From assembly GCA_965206145.1 (NCBI GenBank), contig CBDBIK010000002.1:372001-436000 (forward strand): a DNA stretch of 64,000 nucleotides, read 5' to 3'. The position numbers were made by a program, and so were the translations under genes. Source of the DNA: CBDBIK01 sp965206145 (GTDB lineage Bacteria; Pseudomonadota; Alphaproteobacteria; TMED109). Below, one piece after another: positions 8,718 to 17,324 of the stretch. Position 1 is the first letter of the stretch. Each line of letters begins with the position of its first letter. The notes beneath the pieces are model-generated. The model did not search any database and was not told the DNA's origin. It saw nothing but the letters and a program-made list of their open reading frames with translations.

Positions 8718-10793
8718 TTATGCGCCCTCGATCCGGGAGAGATCTGCGACCCGGTCGAATACCGTCCGGAGACGGAACAATAGCCGCAGCCGATTGGCCC
8801 GCAACGCCTTGTCGTCGAGGTTCACCCTGACCTCCTCAAAGAAGACGTCAACTGCGTTTCGCAACGTCGCCAATGCCTTCATCGCTTCTGCATAATCTTC
8901 CTTATCGAGAGCTTCCCCGATCTTCGGCTCTGCCGAGTCAAGAGCCTTGAGGAGTGTCACCTCCCCCTTCTCGACCACAGCCTTGGGATCCGGAGTGCCT
9001 CGGATTGGAGCACCGTCTCGCTTCTCCTCGATAGCAAGGATCCCGGTGGCCCGTCGGTAAACGGCAAGAAGATCGCTCCCGCTCTCGGATTCGAGAAAAA
9101 CACCAAGGGCTCCAGCGCGGGTAACCAGACGGTACAGGTCGTCGTCGTCACCTGTCGACAGCACTGCACTCACGTAATCGTGGCGCACTCCCTTCGAGCG
9201 GAGGTGCACGCGCAGGCGATCGAGGAAAAAATCCTTGAGTGCGGTACTTGTTTCGCTTGCAGGGGTAAGTTCCTTATCGTTCGGATAGAGGCCGTGTGCC
9301 ACTGCGAACGCCTTGCGAAGCGGCAGACGAAGCCTCGTCTCTAACACGATCCGGATCACGCCAAGGGCTGCCCGGCGCAATGCAAACGGATCGCCGGAAC
9401 CCGTCGGACGTTCGCCGGCAGCAAAGAAACCCGTGAGCGTGTCCAATTTGTCAGCAAGTGCCACAGCGATCGAAAGCGGCTCACTGGGGCAGGAATCATC
9501 AGGGCCCGCGGGAGCAAAGTGACTGCCGATGGCAGTGGCCATGGACTCAATCATTCCCTCAACGCGAGCAAGGTGGCCGCCCACGATTCCCTGGAGTTCA
9601 GGAAACTCGTCCACAAGGCCGGTTGCGAGATCGGCCTTGGCGAGAAGCGCGGTCTTTTTTGCAAGCGCAGGCTTGAGATCCGGTATGAACGAGGCGAGCT
9701 CACCGGCGAGCGTCGATAAGCGCTTAGCCTTGTCTTCCATACTCCCGAGCTTCGTGTGGAAGACGATGTCACTGAGGTCAGGAATCCGCTCGGCTAAGGA
9801 GAGGGAACGATCTCGCTCCCAGAAAAACGCCGCATCGGCAAGGCGCGCACGAAGCACCCGTTCGTTGCCTTGGCGGATGGCATCACCCTCGTCACTTGCA
9901 TCGATGTCAGCAACCACTAGGAAGGCGGGAGCAAGCGATCCGTCGGTTTTGGTAAGTGGGAAGTACTTCTGGTGATGACGCATCGTGGTGGTCAGCACCT
10001 CCGTCGGCAGGTCGAGAAAGGATTTCTCGAAATTTCCCACAAGTGCCACTGGCCATTCGACGAGAGCAGAAACCTCCCTCAGCAAGGGTTCATCCGGCTC
10101 AAAACGCATCCCTGCCTTTTTGGCAACGGCACGGCCGGTAGTAAGAATCCGCTCGCGTCGATCCTCGGGATTAGCAATGACGCGCACCTTGGCGAGTTTC
10201 TCTTCGTAATCCGCAGCGAAAGGAATTTCGATCTCACTGGGTGCGAGGAACCTGTGGCCGCAGGTCACTTTTCCTGAACGGATTCCTCCCACCTCGAAAT
10301 CAATCACTTTGGAATCCAGGATGCAGAGGATCCCCTGGAGTGGGCGTACCCAACGAAACTCTCCCGACCCCCATCGCATCGATTTCTGCCAGGGAGTACT
10401 CTGAATGACTTTGGGGACCAGTGCCGCAAGGATTTCCGTTGCCGGTGCTGCCGGATGCTCGACAGCGGTGAACAAAAATATGCCTTTTGAAGTTTCGCGG
10501 GATTCGAGAGCATTGCGCTCGAGGCCAGTCGAGCGGAGAAAACCTTCTACGGCCCTGTCAGGAGCATCTGCACGGGGGCCCCTGCGTTCCTCGCTCCATT
10601 TTTCCCGAACCACAGGGATACCCTTGGCAGTGACAGCAAGCCGCCGAGGGGTCGAGTAGCTCTGCAGCGACGAAGCGGCAATGCCCGCTTCCTCGAGTGC
10701 CTTCGTCAGAAGACGTTCCAAATCAGCGCAGGCGCGGGCCTGCGCAGCGGCGGGAATGTCCTCGGAGCGGAGTTCGAGAAGAAGATCAGGCAC
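8718..10793 (-). CDS. glyS: Glycyl-tRNA synthetase beta subunit
   Basis: Tetrameric GlyRS beta chain, 691 residues, which carries the tRNA-binding and anticodon domains. Typical N-terminus MPDLLLELRSEDIPAAAQ. An HD-like region is seen as TTTMRHHQKYFPL, and the C-terminal DALR-type anticodon domain contains KDFFLDRLRVHLRSKGVRHDYV. The start overlaps the glyQ stop by 8 bases, so the two subunits are translationally coupled in the needed ratio. Confidence 0.96.
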   Translation of the reverse strand: MPDLLLELRSEDIPAAAQARACADLERLLTKALEEAGIAASSLQSYSTPRRLAVTAKGIPVVREKWSEERRGPRADAPDRAVEGFLRSTGLERNALESRETSKGIFLFTAVEHPAAPATEILAALVPKVIQSTPWQKSMRWGSGEFRWVRPLQGILCILDSKVIDFEVGGIRSGKVTCGHRFLAPSEIEIPFAADYEEKLAKVRVIANPEDRRERILTTGRAVAKKAGMRFEPDEPLLREVSALVEWPVALVGNFEKSFLDLPTEVLTTTMRHHQKYFPLTKTDGSLAPAFLVVADIDASDEGDAIRQGNERVLRARLADAAFFWERDRSLSLAERIPDLSDIVFHTKLGSMEDKAKRLSTLAGELASFIPDLKPALAKKTALLAKADLATGLVDEFPELQGIVGGHLARVEGMIESMATAIGSHFAPAGPDDSCPSEPLSIAVALADKLDTLTGFFAAGERPTGSGDPFALRRAALGVIRIVLETRLRLPLRKAFAVAHGLYPNDKELTPASETSTALKDFFLDRLRVHLRSKGVRHDYVSAVLSTGDDDDLYRLVTRAGALGVFLESESGSDLLAVYRRATGILAIEEKRDGAPIRGTPDPKAVVEKGEVTLLKALDSAEPKIGEALDKEDYAEAMKALATLRNAVDVFFEEVRVNLDDKALRANRLRLLFRLRTVFDRVADLSRIEGA

Positions 10794-11664
10794 CGCTTTG
10801 TCCAGCTGGGGTGGTGCCCTGCGCTAGCCAGCGTTTGCAGCACGCGGTCGCGAGCGCACGAACACGACGGATGTAAGCAGCCCGGGCAGCAACGCCCACG
10901 GCCCCTCGGGCATCAAGCTGGTTGAAACGATGCGAGGCTCGGATGCATTGCTCGTAGGCAGGAAACGGTAATCCCGCTTCGAGCAACCGGACGCATTCCC
11001 GCTCAGCGTCCTCGAAATGTCGTGCGAGTACCTCCGGGTCCGCCTGCTCAAAATTGAAGGCGGACTGCTGGTGTTCCTGTTCCAAGAAAATCTCGCCATA
11101 AGTGACGCCTTCGGAATTCCAGGCAATGGAATAGACGCTGTCGCAACCCTGGACATACATAGCGAGCCTTTCCATGCCGTAGGTGATCTCGCCGGACACC
11201 GGCGCGCAGTCGATGCCGCCAATCTGCTGAAAATAGGTAAACTGCGTCACCTCCATCCCGTCGCACCACACTTCCCAACCAAGCCCCCATGCACCTAATG
11301 TCGGGCTCTCCCAGTCGTCTTCGACGAAGCGAATATCGTGGAGCAAGGGGTCGATCCCGATGGCACGTAAGCTTCCGAGATAGAGAGCTTGAATGTCTGT
11401 GGGTGAGGGCTTGAGTAGCACTTGCAGTTGATAGTAGTGCTGGAGCCGATTGGGATTCTCGCCGTAACGCCCGTCAGCGGGCCGACGGCAAGGTTGCACG
11501 TAGACGCACTTCCACGGCTCCGGTCCGAGCGCGCGAAATACCGTAGCCGGATGGAAAGTGCCAGCACCGACCTCCATGTCGAGAGGCTGGAAAACGATGC
11601 ACCCTTGATCCGCCCAATATTGCTGTAAGGAGAGAATCAGGCCTTGAAATGATGTGTCGGGCAC
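10786..11664 (-). CDS. glyQ: Glycyl-tRNA synthetase alpha subunit
   Basis: Catalytic alpha chain of the alpha2-beta2 GlyRS. Landmarks: SFQGLILSLQQYWADQGC, QPLDMEVGAGTFHP, GRYGENPNRLQHYYQ, WEVWCDGMEVTQFTYFQQ, ITYGMERLAMYVQG. I place the start at the GTG at 11664 rather than the ATG at 11721: GAAGGAG stands 7 bases ahead of it, and the resulting 292 residues match the family, whereas the longer frame adds 19 residues never seen in GlyQ. Confidence 0.94.
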   Translation of the reverse strand: MPDTSFQGLILSLQQYWADQGCIVFQPLDMEVGAGTFHPATVFRALGPEPWKCVYVQPCRRPADGRYGENPNRLQHYYQLQVLLKPSPTDIQALYLGSLRAIGIDPLLHDIRFVEDDWESPTLGAWGLGWEVWCDGMEVTQFTYFQQIGGIDCAPVSGEITYGMERLAMYVQGCDSVYSIAWNSEGVTYGEIFLEQEHQQSAFNFEQADPEVLARHFEDAERECVRLLEAGLPFPAYEQCIRASHRFNQLDARGAVGVAARAAYIRRVRALATACCKRWLAQGTTPAGQSGA

Positions 11665-11849
11665 AAAAGGCTCCTTCGCACGGAAAGGGATATCCAAACC
11701 CACGCAAATAGTCCTATTCAAAACCTAATCAAAGGACATATTATTATGGGCCCACTAGAATTTACTCTCGTCAAGTAGACCGTAGTGATCGATGCGGTTC
11801 AGCAAAGTAACAAGTTCTATGAGTATTAAAGTTCACGGATTTTGCCTAG

Positions 11850-12127
11850 CGGGGTGAATTTCCCCCAAGAGTGTAGCAGTATTTTAACCTTTTGGGATCG
11901 CGGTTGTTGAGCCTCCATTCTGTTTCCTTGAGATGAAAACGAAAGGCTCGCCTCGCAGGCCCTTGAACTTAGTGAGCCTGACTCTGGCCCTCCTCAAAAA
12001 CCTTGATACCATTGGTTTGCACCCGCCCTCTGGCGAACTCACCTTTCGAGTGGTCGACACGGAAATGGTCGTAGCTGAGATTAATCAACCCATTATAACC
12101 GCGACACCCATTGGAGTTCACCACGGC
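11850..12127 (-). pseudogene. Second relic of an IS1595-family transposase
   Basis: Read on the minus strand from 12127: GCRGYNGLINLSYDHFRVDH, then SKGEFARGRVQTNGIK, then a frameshift and stop, then RAFRFHLKETEWRLNNRDP and KRLKYCYT. These are the consecutive C-terminal blocks of ISXO2-like DDE transposases. The catalytic IE-x-FW motif has changed to IK-x-F. The relic ends 23 bases before the start of the membrane-protein gene at 12151 and probably marks the insertion that clipped it. About 185 further bases up to glyQ show nothing recognisable. Confidence 0.65.
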
Positions 12128-12150
12128 GCCTAGATCGATTTCTCCTTGCT

Positions 12151-12597
12151 ATGGTGATCTTTCCCAACCTCCCTACCGGTGGTGAAAGCCTTGATGGAAA
12201 ATCCGAATACGATTTCGCGCTTGTTCAGGAACTGATGGATCAATATGGCGAAGATGGCCGTCGCATCTATTCAATAGCCAGTCCCACTTTGGACACTCTG
12301 TTTCCACTGATCTATGTGACCTTTTTTGCCGGCCTGATTTACCGATTCCGTGCAAACGACCTGCTTGGTTGGTTGGCCATCATCCCGGTCATAACGGGTC
12401 TTGTTGATCTTGGCGAAAATATCCAGATCACGAATCTGTTGCTGCAATATCCTGACATTTCAGAAGGGCAGGTACAAAGCGCATCACTGTTTACAGAAAC
12501 CAAGACAATTCTTGTGCTTGTGAACCAGTTTCTCGTGGTCGGTTGCATCCTGCTGACAACAGGAAAATTCGTCCTCAGCAAGTTTCGAAATAGCTAA
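12151..12597 (+). CDS. Small membrane protein of unknown function, probably 5'-truncated
   Basis: Encodes 148 residues with hydrophobic segments at about 51-66, 74-88 and 122-140 (for example LFPLIYVTFFAGLIYRF and LLGWLAIIPVITGLVDLGEN). The N-terminus begins in the middle of what looks like a first transmembrane segment (LLAMVIFPNLPTGG when read a few codons upstream), and the next in-frame stop is about 65 bases further up. An IS1595 relic ends immediately upstream. I infer that the first helix was lost to the insertion; whether the remainder is expressed is unclear. I do not recognise a named family. Confidence 0.6.
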   Translation: MVIFPNLPTGGESLDGKSEYDFALVQELMDQYGEDGRRIYSIASPTLDTLFPLIYVTFFAGLIYRFRANDLLGWLAIIPVITGLVDLGENIQITNLLLQYPDISEGQVQSASLFTETKTILVLVNQFLVVGCILLTTGKFVLSKFRNS

Positions 12598-12662
12598 AGG
12601 CACGTTTTGTAGATGTGACTCCGCAGGGTAGCCGGGGTGAATTGAAAATCCACTCTCAAACA

Positions 12663-14249
12663 TCAATACCCACAGTTTTGATAACCGCTTTCGAAACACT
12701 CACCGGCCATTTTTTGCGCGGTGATTATGTCGGCTGGAGTCATATTTTCAGCAATTAGATTTCTGGTTTTTTGCGAATTTTCCAATCCATTTGCAGTTGC
12801 AATGTTCAACCACATATGAGCAAGGACGTAATCCTGCACCACACCTTCGCCGTTGTCATACATCAAACCAAGGTTGAACTGCGCATCGGCACTCCCCTGC
12901 TCGGCAGCCAGCCTGTACCATTTGACGGCCTCCATGTAATCCTGCACCACGCCTTCGCCGTTGTCATACCTCACACCAAGGTTGTTCTGCGCACTGGCAT
13001 TCCCCTGCTCGGCAGCCAGCCTGTACCATTTGACGGCCTCCACGTAATCCTGCACCACGCCCTCGCCGGTGGCATAACTCACACCAAGGTTGTTCTGCGC
13101 ACTGGCATTCCCCTGCTCGGCAGCCAGCCTGTACCATTTGACAGCCTCCACGTAATCCTGCACCACGCCCTCGCCCTTGCCATACCTCACACCAAGGTTG
13201 TTCTGCGCAATGGCATCCCCCTGCTCGGCAGCCAGCCTGTACCATTTGACAGCCTCCACGTAATCCTGCACCACGCCCGCGCCGGTGTGATACATCAAAC
13301 CAAGGTTGTTCTGAGCATTGGCATTCCCCTGCTCGGCAGCCAACCTGTACCATTTGACGGCCTCCGCGTAATTCTGCGCCACGCCCTCGCCCTTGCCATA
13401 CCTCACACCAAGGTTGTACTGCGCATCGGCGTCTCCCTGCTCGGCAGCCAGCCTGTACCATTTGACGGCCTCCACGTAATCCTGCACCACGCCCTCGCCC
13501 TTGCCATACCTCACACCAAGGTTGTACTGCGCATCGGCGTCTCCCTGCTCGGCAGCCAGCCTGTACCATTTGACGGCCTCCACGTAATCCTGCACCACGC
13601 CCGCGCCGGTGTGATACATCAAACCAAGGTTGTTCTGAGCATTGGCATCCCCCCGCCCGGCGGCCAGCCTGTACCATTTGAGGGCCTCCGCGTAATTCTG
13701 CGCCACGCCCTCGCCGGTGGCATAACTCACACCAAGGTTGTTCTGCGCAATGGCATCCCCCTGCTCGGCAGCCAGCCTGTACCATTTGACGGCCTCCACG
13801 TAATCCTGCACCACGCCCTCGCCGGTGGCATAACTCACACCAAGGTTGTTCTGCGCACTGGCATTCCCCTGCTCGGCAGCCAGCCTGTACCATTTGACAG
13901 CCTCCACGTAATCCTGCACCACGCCCTCGCCCTTGTCATACCTCACACCAAGGTTGTACTGCGCAATGGCATTCCCCTGCTCGGCAGCCAGCCTGTACCA
14001 TTTGACGGCCTCCGCGTAATTCTGCGCCACGCCCTCGCCCTTGCCATACATCTGACCAAGCATGAGCTGCGCACTGGCATTCCCTTGCTCTGCTAGCGGC
14101 CTCACTTCTTTCAGGACAGTTTCATAATCTCCCGCGTAGTACGCATCTCCCGCGTAGTACGCCCGCTCCCCTGCCTCAAAGTCCTGCGCCAGGAGTACAG
14201 ATGGGGATAGAGCCATGGCGAGTGCTACTGCCTGAATAATTTTACGCAT
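12663..14249 (-). CDS. Secreted Sel1-repeat protein with twelve near-identical repeats
   Basis: Predicted exported solenoid protein of 528 residues. I choose the ATG at 14249, not the one at 14267, because AGAAGG lies 7 bases before it and the product then starts with a clean signal peptide MRKIIQAVALAMALSPSVLLA. A short N-terminal part (with a YYAGDA duplication) is followed by exactly twelve 36-residue Sel1 repeats of the type AQNNLGVxYxxGEGVVQDY, EAVKWYRLAAEQG, and a 40-residue tail with two cysteines ending CFESGYQNCGY. Sel1 proteins act as scaffolds or host-interaction factors, but no partner is evident. The Slam-type gene upstream reads in the same direction, 600 bases away. Confidence 0.9.
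   Translation of the reverse strand: MRKIIQAVALAMALSPSVLLAQDFEAGERAYYAGDAYYAGDYETVLKEVRPLAEQGNASAQLMLGQMYGKGEGVAQNYAEAVKWYRLAAEQGNAIAQYNLGVRYDKGEGVVQDYVEAVKWYRLAAEQGNASAQNNLGVSYATGEGVVQDYVEAVKWYRLAAEQGDAIAQNNLGVSYATGEGVAQNYAEALKWYRLAAGRGDANAQNNLGLMYHTGAGVVQDYVEAVKWYRLAAEQGDADAQYNLGVRYGKGEGVVQDYVEAVKWYRLAAEQGDADAQYNLGVRYGKGEGVAQNYAEAVKWYRLAAEQGNANAQNNLGLMYHTGAGVVQDYVEAVKWYRLAAEQGDAIAQNNLGVRYGKGEGVVQDYVEAVKWYRLAAEQGNASAQNNLGVSYATGEGVVQDYVEAVKWYRLAAEQGNASAQNNLGVRYDNGEGVVQDYMEAVKWYRLAAEQGSADAQFNLGLMYDNGEGVVQDYVLAHMWLNIATANGLENSQKTRNLIAENMTPADIITAQKMAGECFESGYQNCGY
12786..14081 (-). repeat. Twelve tandem 108-bp repeats inside the Sel1 gene
   Basis: The array is exactly 12 x 108 bp with no spacer. 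Units differ mainly at three short variable positions (for example NAS/NAI/DAI/DAD/DAN at the unit start, and YATGEG/YGKGEG/YHTGAG in the middle), and the same variants reappear in non-adjacent units, for instance units 3 and 10, or 5 and 8. The near identity at DNA level keeps the antisense strand open over the whole length. It indicates recent expansion and gene conversion by recombination. Confidence 0.95.
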
Positions 14250-14298
14250 AGCCGAACCTTCTTTCATTTGGCCTTGTTTTGGAACTTAGTATATCAAA

Positions 14299-14502
14299 CT
14301 AGCCAGAGAGCGTTTGAGTTACTCGATCTCTAATCTTTGCTATTTTGATCAGTTTCGATAGTAGAAAATTTATATTGTCTGACCTATCAGCCTTCCCTTG
14401 ATCTATAATATCATCATAATTGATCTCAAGCAGTTCACAAAATTCACAACCTGTCATGGCTTCCTCTAGAGCAATCCATTTTTTCAAGCCCTCCCATATC
14501 AC
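14299..14502 (-). CDS. Small hypothetical protein, weakly like an effector-associated domain (EAD7 type)
   Basis: Possible 67-residue protein from a GTG at 14502, in an AT-rich stretch unlike its neighbours. The segment CELLEINYDDIIDQGKADRS followed by NFLLSKLIKIAKI resembles the pattern L-x-I-D-Y-x-x-L-x-G-x-G-K then a hydrophobic helix, known from effector-associated domains of bacterial conflict proteins. No effector domain is fused. The frame stays open for about 33 codons upstream without an ATG, so this may be the remains of a larger gene. Coding status is uncertain and there is no good ribosome site. Confidence 0.35.
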   Translation of the reverse strand: MIWEGLKKWIALEEAMTGCEFCELLEINYDDIIDQGKADRSDNINFLLSKLIKIAKIRDRVTQTLSG

Positions 14503-14868
14503 TGTTTTGTCATTCTGATGGAAAGCGCAGAAATGTGCTGAACAACGATATTGAATGTGCCGTGCATTGCATCTTGTTTGGGCTGTTTCGATCTGGTCAT
14601 AAAATCACTGCGGTTTTTACGGGAAGAAATGTCAAGACCTTAAACTAGAAAATTCCGTCACATTTTTTACCACTCTTGGGAATTTCAGTGAATCAAATAT
14701 CAAGGCTATCAGTATAGGCAATAATCACAAACATGATTTTTTTGCAAAAAAAAATTACTCTTTTGAGAGATCGTTGATTCGGTGATTATTAGATTCATAA
14801 ATCAAAAATAGTGTGGAAAAATATTCTTTTTTTGGATGTTGCCATTTGCTGACTTTGAACGGTTCCGG
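14503..14868. other. AT-rich intergenic region
   Basis: I find no gene in these 366 bases. The sequence is markedly AT-rich, with runs such as TTTTTTGCAAAAAAAAA, in contrast to the GC-rich core genes. It probably contains the promoter region of the genes to its left, and its composition suggests foreign origin. Confidence 0.5.
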
Positions 14869-16188
14869 TTAAAAATTCTTTGAAAGGATTATTTGGCATT
14901 CAGTCGCATTGTAGTCATAGAACGCAACATTCGAATGATTGTTAATGTAGGAACAGAATAATCTGGGCGCAAACCCTGCGTAATTGATGCGCGTGTTATA
15001 AATTCCGAATTTCAGTTCATAAAAGGCATCATCGCGTGGGGATGTGGTCAAAGGGTAATTTCCCACAAAATCACGTCTTCCGGCTTCAATACCAAAACTA
15101 GTATGGAATCCACCTTTCCAAATTTTGGATAAGCCACCAAACAATTTATATACGTCATATCGTAGGTGTGTTGCATTAGGAGTGCTGCGCTCTATCCCGA
15201 TCCCACCATTCAATGAAAGACTGGCGCTTATCTGGTGGCGTGGATTGATCTGAGCAGATGTGAATCCACCATCTCTATAGCTTTCCTCCGGGTAATTTCT
15301 GTATTCATGACTCAGAGAAAAACTAATATGGTTCTGATTTGACACCCTTTGATCCAATGAAAAGCGAAGACCTGTTGCGTGGCCTCCAGCATCATCCTCG
15401 CGCCATGTATAGCGGGTATAGGGAGTAAGAAACCAACGACCTTTACCTGTTATCCGTTCATAGGATACCGACAGAGATCCTGTCGCACTGTTATACGAGC
15501 TATCAGCATATCGGTTACCCGATAAACCCAAGTTCAAGAGGAGACGGCTTTCGGGGGTTATTGGATGTCGGAGATACCCGGAGATCCCTAACCCTACACC
15601 AACACCGGAGGTCGCTTGTGCATTCGGATCAATTACAAAGCGGCCAAGAGCTGTGTCGAAAACGGTGTTGGTAGTGCCACGGTTTATATTTGTCGATGGT
15701 AACAGCGTAAAATACCCACTGATTCCTGTGGGCTTGTTTTGTGCAATAACATTCAGGAAGTGGCGATACCCGCCTCGCATGGTTTCATTGCGATCAATTT
15801 CCAGAAGCTGATCAAAGTGAAATTTGGCAACATTATACTGACCCGCCAATAGTAGGGTATGTGCCAGCTCCCGGCGTGCATTCAGGTGCTGCGGATTTTG
15901 TCGAAGTACTTCGCGAAACACATCCACCGCCTGCGCAAAATGGTATTTTGCTTTTAAAACCTGTCCCCGAAAGAAAAGCCGGTCAACATCTGATGGATTT
16001 GACTGTTCAAGTTGACGGTGCGCCGCTTCAATTTGCCCTTGATTGATGAGTTGGGATATGGATTGCGCGGCAGAAATATCAGGTGTGAAAAATCCCCCCA
16101 CTCCCGCCCAGAAAAAGGCCGAGAGAAATTTGATCATCAGTCGCAAATGACGTTGTTTAATCAAAATTACTAGCAATAAAAATGGCAC
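14869..16188 (-). CDS. Slam-type outer-membrane protein (surface lipoprotein assembly modifier, DUF560)
   Basis: Predicted outer-membrane protein that helps display or release surface proteins. The start is a GTG at 16188; an alternative ATG at 16137 gives a cleaner signal peptide MIKFLSAFFWAGVGG. After it comes a TPR-rich periplasmic part (about residues 45-150, with REVLRQNPQHLNARRELAHT and LLLAGQYNVAKFHFDQLLEI), then a beta-barrel of alternating strands (STNINRGTTNTVF, GISGYLRHPITPESRLLLNL, RWFLTPYTRYTWREDD) ending in a C-terminal Phe (IILSKNF), as in outer-membrane porins. N-terminal TPRs plus a 14-strand-type barrel is the Slam layout. Slam genes usually sit next to their lipoprotein client, but none is visible here. 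Confidence 0.8.
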   Translation of the reverse strand: MPFLLLVILIKQRHLRLMIKFLSAFFWAGVGGFFTPDISAAQSISQLINQGQIEAAHRQLEQSNPSDVDRLFFRGQVLKAKYHFAQAVDVFREVLRQNPQHLNARRELAHTLLLAGQYNVAKFHFDQLLEIDRNETMRGGYRHFLNVIAQNKPTGISGYFTLLPSTNINRGTTNTVFDTALGRFVIDPNAQATSGVGVGLGISGYLRHPITPESRLLLNLGLSGNRYADSSYNSATGSLSVSYERITGKGRWFLTPYTRYTWREDDAGGHATGLRFSLDQRVSNQNHISFSLSHEYRNYPEESYRDGGFTSAQINPRHQISASLSLNGGIGIERSTPNATHLRYDVYKLFGGLSKIWKGGFHTSFGIEAGRRDFVGNYPLTTSPRDDAFYELKFGIYNTRINYAGFAPRLFCSYINNHSNVAFYDYNATECQIILSKNF

Positions 16189-16246
16189 TAACTCTATCCA
16201 TGTTGTACCAAAGAAATTATCAACCGCACTAGCGCTGGTATTGTTC

Positions 16247-16470
16247 TTACTCTACCATATTCGGCCGGCTTCCGTGTTTTGGCGTGTAGTGCCATTCGAA
16301 CCGTTCCATGAGATGGCAAACCTTCTCGGGGGCAAAGGCCAGATAAAGTGAGGTAGCCCTGTGGGTGTTGAGCATGAACATCGGCAGATCGCGCAAGAAG
16401 TGGGCATAGTCGATACCGTTTCCCGGTTGGTGACCTTCACATGCCTGCTGTCTTCCAAAGGTGTAAAAGC
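16247..16470 (-). pseudogene. Relic of an IS630-family transposase
   Basis: Two minus-strand frames together give the C-terminal DDE region: RHVKVTNRETV in one frame, then DYAHFLRDLPMFMLNTHR, ATSLYLAFAPEKVCHLMERF and EWHYTPKHGSRPNMVE in the next, followed by a stop. This matches the IS630 pattern LNTH-x-P-x-SLY, HYTPKHGSWLNMAE, where the last Glu is catalytic; here Trp is replaced by Arg and the protein ends right after that Glu. The frameshift and missing N-terminus make it a dead fragment. Confidence 0.7.
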
Positions 16471-16695
16471 TATGACAGATTAGCTGTACCGTTGCGGTAT
16501 AAGCGCTAGTGCGGCAGCTTACCTATAACCGGACTCGAAACCGGTTTTGCCCAACCTATTTCGCGTTTACAACTGGGTTAGCGACCGCGGCTACGATAAC
16601 TTCGCGACTTGGGTGCAGGCAGCAGCAAAGCAGACAGATCGATGAGTAATATCCAAGAATTTTTTTGTAATGGCCATGATTGAGAATAATTACGA

Positions 16696-17300
16696 TTGTT
16701 CCCGCCGATCACCGCCGTCATGCTTTACGACCTGGCTCAATGCCCTCACCGCCAACTATGAACCTATTCGATGACCCTGCGAAGTGCGGTGAGATCAACG
16801 CCTTCGTTCAACTGCTTTGAGAAAAGGGGACAGCGTACGAACATGCCGTAGCCGACGACCTAAAGCTACCATTCCTGGGTTGATCGCATTACGCCGGCGA
16901 AGAAAAAGAACGGATAGCGTTGGAAGCCATGCAACCGGGGGAATTGTTGATTTACAGCGCTCGAATTTCCTCGGATGATCTCCTGGACGGTCCTGATCTT
17001 CCGAAACGTAAGAGTAACGGTCCTGATCTTCCGAAACGTAAGAGTACTGATAGTGGCAGGGGACATTAAATCTGACTCCGGCGAGTATGGTGGAAGATAT
17101 AACAGTGAATTAAGGAAGCACTACGGCGTTTAGCTAGCGCTTTATACAGATATCCTGGAGGCTTGAGTCTCACGTGTTCGCGATGGCCATTCATTTAGAA
17201 TATTCATAGGGAAGAGGTCATTTATGACCTGGAAGCACTTCAAAGCACACGGAACGCCTACACCGTCTTGGAAGATCTATCAGGACGCGTTGGCAAATAG
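16696..17300 (+). pseudogene. Relic of a RecB-like (TM0106-type, PD-(D/E)XK) nuclease gene
   Basis: Pieces in order: VMLYDLAQCPHR; then from 16758 NLFDDPAKCGEINAFVQLL, stop, EKGTAYEHAVADDLKLPFLG, stop, SHYAGEEKERIALEAMQPGE, LLIYSARISSDDLLDGPDLP; then after 17069 HYGV, stop, LALYTDILEA and, in a further frame, IHREEVIYDLEALQSTRN. The blocks follow the order of a TM0106-like RecB nuclease (YDxxxCPHR start, PFVxLLWExG, LTxEAM, IYxxRIxxDDLLGxPDLL, LALYxDxLE). One TGA replaces the expected Trp of LLWE. Several stops and frameshifts show loss of function. A 30-bp duplication lies inside. Confidence 0.6.
16989..17048 (+). repeat. 30-bp tandem duplication (two units)
   Basis: The units at 16989-17018 and 17019-17048 are identical over the first 28 of 30 bases. 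They duplicate ten codons (GPDLPKRKS plus one) in the RecB-like nuclease relic without changing frame. Confidence 0.9.
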
Positions 17301-17324
17301 ATGATTTAAACGACGTTTGGAGAT

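Noticed and set aside
11933..12133. 66-codon plus-strand frame
   Set aside because: It is antisense to the IS1595 relic, whose minus-strand translation has clear transposase motifs.
12786..14081. CRISPR-like appearance of regularly spaced repeats
   Set aside because: Units are contiguous 108-bp coding repeats without unique spacers, and no cas gene is near.
12771..14096. Open frame of 441 codons antisense to the Sel1 gene (and 309 codons in a third frame)
   Set aside because: It exists only because the 108-bp repeats contain no stop in these frames; product is a meaningless repeat, and the sense frame has a signal peptide and Sel1 consensus.
16252..16458. 68-codon minus-strand frame as a small protein
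   Set aside because: It is one of two frames of a broken IS630 transposase.
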